41,805 nucleotides of DNA from AC-69 sp036519575 (GTDB lineage: Bacteria; Actinomycetota; UBA4738; HRBIN12). The translations under genes were made by a program, and so were the position numbers. The notes under the pieces are model-generated. The model was not told where the DNA came from. It did not search any database and saw only the letters and a program-made list of their open reading frames with translations. How positions within the stretch are numbered: position 1 is the first letter of the stretch; every line of letters starts with the position of its first letter. The stretch is from assembly GCA_036519575.1 (NCBI GenBank), contig DATDKZ010000104.1, positions 1 through 41,805 on the forward strand, read 5' to 3'. Below, one piece after another: positions 39,723 through 41,805 of this stretch.

Positions 39723-40684
39723 GCCAGCGGATCGCGGTCCTTGCCGGCGGCCGCTCGCCGGAACGAGAGGTGTCGCTCCGCTCCGGACACCGGGTGATGA
39801 CCGCGCTTCGGTCCAGGGGCTACGACGCCTTCGTCCTCGACCCCGGCGAAGAACCCTTCTTCGAAACACTTTCCGCTGCAAGGGTTTCCGCATGCTACGT
39901 GGCATTGCACGGCAAGGACGGCGAGGATGGAACGGTTCAGCGCCTACTCGAGCTCCTGGGGGTCCCCTACACGGGGACGCCGCCGTTCCCTTGCCAGATC
40001 GCGTTCGACAAGGTCCTGGCCAAGGAGACCATGCATGCGGCCGGCGTTTCCACGCCCCCCTGGGTGACGGTCCAGGCCGCGGCGCTCCGTGACCTCGCGG
40101 CGGGCCCCATCCTTCATCAGGTGGCCGAGCTTGTCGGCCTGCCGGCGGTGGTGAAGCCGTCCAGGGCGGGGTCCGCCATGGGTCTGTCGTTCGTGGATCG
40201 CGAGGCGGATCTTCCCCACGCCGTGATGAGCGCGCTCGCCTTCGCCAAGGCCGTTGTCGTGGAGCGCAGGATCGATGGGACGGAGGTCGCCGCCTCCATG
40301 GTGGGATCTCCGCAGGACCCTCTTCCTCTAGTCGAGGTGGTCCCCAAGTCCGGCGTATTCGACTACGCGGCCAGGTACACCCCGGGTGCCACCGAGTACT
40401 TCGCCCCCGGTCGCCTCGCTCCCGAAGTGACCGCGGCGTGCCACCAGGAGGCCACTCGGGCGTTCGTCACGCTTGGCCTGCGCGACGTCGGTCGGGCGGA
40501 CATCATGGTCGACACCCGAGGGACCCCCTGGATCGTCGACGTGAACACGTCGCCGGGGATGACCGACACGAGCCTCCTGCCGATGGCCGCGCAGTCCGCT
40601 GGGCTGGGATTCCCGGATCTGTGCGAGCGGATCGTCCAACTGGCCCTGTCGCGGGCCACTGCCACAGACGACGTGAGCAGCTAG
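39719..40684 (+). CDS. ddl: D-alanine--D-alanine ligase
   Basis: The 321-residue ATP-grasp enzyme has the N-terminal VLAGGRSPEREVSLRSG, ALHGKDGEDGTVQRLLELLGVPYTGT (as two adjacent stretches), VVKPSRAGSAMGL and the C-terminal RADIMVD and VDVNTSPGMTDTSLLP. It joins two D-Ala for the peptidoglycan stem. The metal-ligand motif is DVNT, with Asp in place of the usual Glu, a conservative change. It overlaps the aminotransferase by 4 nt and ends 6 nt from convergent parB. Confidence 0.94.
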   Translation: MSQRIAVLAGGRSPEREVSLRSGHRVMTALRSRGYDAFVLDPGEEPFFETLSAARVSACYVALHGKDGEDGTVQRLLELLGVPYTGTPPFPCQIAFDKVLAKETMHAAGVSTPPWVTVQAAALRDLAAGPILHQVAELVGLPAVVKPSRAGSAMGLSFVDREADLPHAVMSALAFAKAVVVERRIDGTEVAASMVGSPQDPLPLVEVVPKSGVFDYAARYTPGATEYFAPGRLAPEVTAACHQEATRAFVTLGLRDVGRADIMVDTRGTPWIVDVNTSPGMTDTSLLPMAAQSAGLGFPDLCERIVQLALSRATATDDVSS

Positions 40685-40690
40685 TTTGCC

Positions 40691-41569
40691 CTAGTTGCTC
40701 GGTGCCAGCCCCGGCCCCGAGCCGATGATCTCCGACACGATCCGCTCGAGGTCGTCGGCCGAGCCGAACTCGATGACGATGCGGCCGCGCTTCCTTCCCA
40801 TCTGGATCGACACCCGGGTTGCGAGCTGCTCCGACAGGATCTCCTCCACCTCGGCGAGGGAGATCCCCTCACGGCGCGGCGTCACGCGGGCCGTCGTGGG
40901 CTCGGTGGGCGGTTGGTCGACGAACCTGCGTACCACTTCCTCCACATCGCGGACCGAGAGCTCCTCCGCAGCGGCCCGAAGGGCCAGGGACCGCTGGGCC
41001 TCGCCGTCCCCCAGGGCCAGGAGGGCCCTGCCGTGACCGGCCTGGATCCTCCCCTGGGCCAGGAGCTGTTGGACGTCGGCCGGCAGGCCAAGCAGCCGGA
41101 CGGTGTTAGCCACGTGTGAGCGGGACACGCCCAGCCGCTCGGCCAGGGTCTCCTGCTTGAGCTCGAGCTCCTCGAGCAGCTCACGGAACGCCTCGGCCAA
41201 CTCGATGGGGTTCAGATCCTCCCGGTGGATGTTCTCGATGAGCGCCTCCCGGAGGGACTCGGTGTCGTCGCTCTCCCGGACCACAGCCGGGATGGTGGCC
41301 AGACCGGCTGCTTTGGCCGCCCGAAGGCGCCGCTCCCCCGCGATCAGCTCGAACCCGGTGTCTCCCCGCCGAACGACGATGGGCTGAAGGACCCCCACCT
41401 CCCTGATGGAGACGGCCAGGGCATCCAGGGACTCGTCCTGGAAGGTGGTCCTGGGCTGGCGGGGGTTGGGACCGATTGCCCCCACGGGGATCTCCAGCAG
41501 CCCCGCACCCTCCTCGACCGCGCCCGGGATCAGCGCCGACAACCCTCGTCCCAGCCCCCCTCGCTTCAT
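40691..41569 (-). CDS. parB: Chromosome-partitioning protein ParB
   Basis: The 292-residue protein starts MKRGGLGRGLSALIPG (ParA-interacting N-terminus). It then has the ParB/Srx domain with the GERRLRAAKAAG box and ENIHREDLNPIELAEAF, a helix-turn-helix (LAERLGVSRSHVANTVRLLGLP) and a C-terminal dimerisation region. It binds parS and loads SMC at the origin. ATG 41569 has GGGAGG 6 nt upstream and overlaps the previous stop by ATGA. No perfect parS (TGTTTCACGTGAAACA-like) is in this window. Confidence 0.96.
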   Translation of the reverse strand: MKRGGLGRGLSALIPGAVEEGAGLLEIPVGAIGPNPRQPRTTFQDESLDALAVSIREVGVLQPIVVRRGDTGFELIAGERRLRAAKAAGLATIPAVVRESDDTESLREALIENIHREDLNPIELAEAFRELLEELELKQETLAERLGVSRSHVANTVRLLGLPADVQQLLAQGRIQAGHGRALLALGDGEAQRSLALRAAAEELSVRDVEEVVRRFVDQPPTEPTTARVTPRREGISLAEVEEILSEQLATRVSIQMGRKRGRIVIEFGSADDLERIVSEIIGSGPGLAPSN

Positions 41570-41805
41570 CCCCTGCCTCCCTTTCGAAACAGGCTCCATC
41601 GACGCTTCTGGTCCTCATCCCCCACGGAATGCTCCACGTCCTGCTCGCCGGCCTGACCACCAGCCGAACCATCCTCGGGTTCCTGCCGGGGTTGGTCCTC
41701 GGCTCCCTGATCGTCTGTAAGCTCGCCAGGTTCTTCGGCCGGCGGCTCGATGTGGGAGATCTCCGCCGCGTTCGGCTGAACCTTCACTTCAGGCTGCACC
41801 AGAGG
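41566..41805 (-). CDS. C-terminal end of the gene before parB (probably parA)
   Basis: The frame is open to the right edge; only about the last 79 residues are seen. They are acidic and Gln/Glu/Pro-rich, then end KRRWSLFRKGG. Nothing recognisable of the ParA fold remains. In actinobacteria the gene that overlaps parB on this side is parA, and this could be a ParA with an unusual acidic tail. It could also be an extra gene. It overlaps parB by ATGA. Confidence 0.55.
   Translation of the reverse strand, partial: PLVQPEVKVQPNAAEISHIEPPAEEPGELTDDQGAEDQPRQEPEDGSAGGQAGEQDVEHSVGDEDQKRRWSLFRKGGRG

Noticed and set aside
40685..41805. parS site near parB
   Set aside because: No match close to TGTTTCACGTGAAACA was found; TTTCGAAA at 41580-41587 is too short to count.
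1..41805. CRISPR arrays, tRNA, rRNA, transposases or prophage genes
   Set aside because: None was recognised on reading both strands. The tandem repeats seen (606-634, 17829-17886) are inside genes and code protein linkers.

Overview
The window is high-GC, gene-dense DNA with short overlaps between genes (ATGA, GTGA, TGATG). It is almost certainly from an actinobacterium (Actinomycetota). The best evidence is gene order: CCA-adding enzyme, Nudix hydrolase, DUF6049-type protein, MurJ, protein kinase, SigM-type ECF sigma factor, anti-sigma factor, TrxB, TrxA, CwlM-type amidase and ParB. This is the block that lies beside the replication origin in mycobacteria and many other actinobacteria. Ni-type superoxide dismutase, menaquinone genes, an F420-type oxidoreductase and many leaderless-looking promoters fit the same phylum. 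No rRNA or tRNA is present, so I do not name a lower taxon.

Region 1-7200 is accessory in character. It holds two secreted proteins (one an M15 peptidase lipoprotein), a truncated duplicate of a gene found 3.6 kb further on, a Tat-exported multicopper oxidase with a small membrane protein, a DUF4386 membrane protein, the intact copy of the duplicated gene, and a cyclase fused to a degenerate alpha/beta-hydrolase domain. Two 33-bp near-identical repeats lie here. Region 7250-11040 has a secreted metzincin, a tusA-dsrE sulfur-relay pair preceded by a short polycysteine reading frame, a divergent Ni-SOD gene and its maturation protease, and a divergent YchF-like NTPase. Region 11091-14110 is a molybdate operon (MerR/TOBE regulator, modA, modB, modC). 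Signal peptidase I follows.

From 14.85 kb to the end is the origin-proximal block. It has two insertions relative to the usual order. The first is a PilT-type ATPase, a DedA protein, a small HExxH membrane protein and a TauE/SafE permease around the Nudix gene. The second is a nearly complete menaquinone pathway (tandem-MerR regulator, menG, menF, menD, menA, menB, menE) between the anti-sigma factor and trxB. After cwlM come an F420-type oxidoreductase, a PLP aminotransferase, D-Ala-D-Ala ligase and parB. The right edge cuts the gene before parB, probably parA.

The most interesting signal is at 9009-9155. A sigma70-like promoter lies 11 nt before a 28-codon frame with a Cys-Arg-Cys-Cys-Cys tract, and the end of that frame forms one arm of a hairpin placed before tusA. 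It has the layout of a cysteine-responsive translational attenuator, like the polycysteine leaderless short ORFs known in mycobacteria, but attached here to a TusA/DsrE operon. A second theme is promoter architecture: at least fifteen starts have TANNNT 6-11 nt upstream, usually with no Shine-Dalgarno, and two divergent gene pairs share overlapping -10 hexamers.
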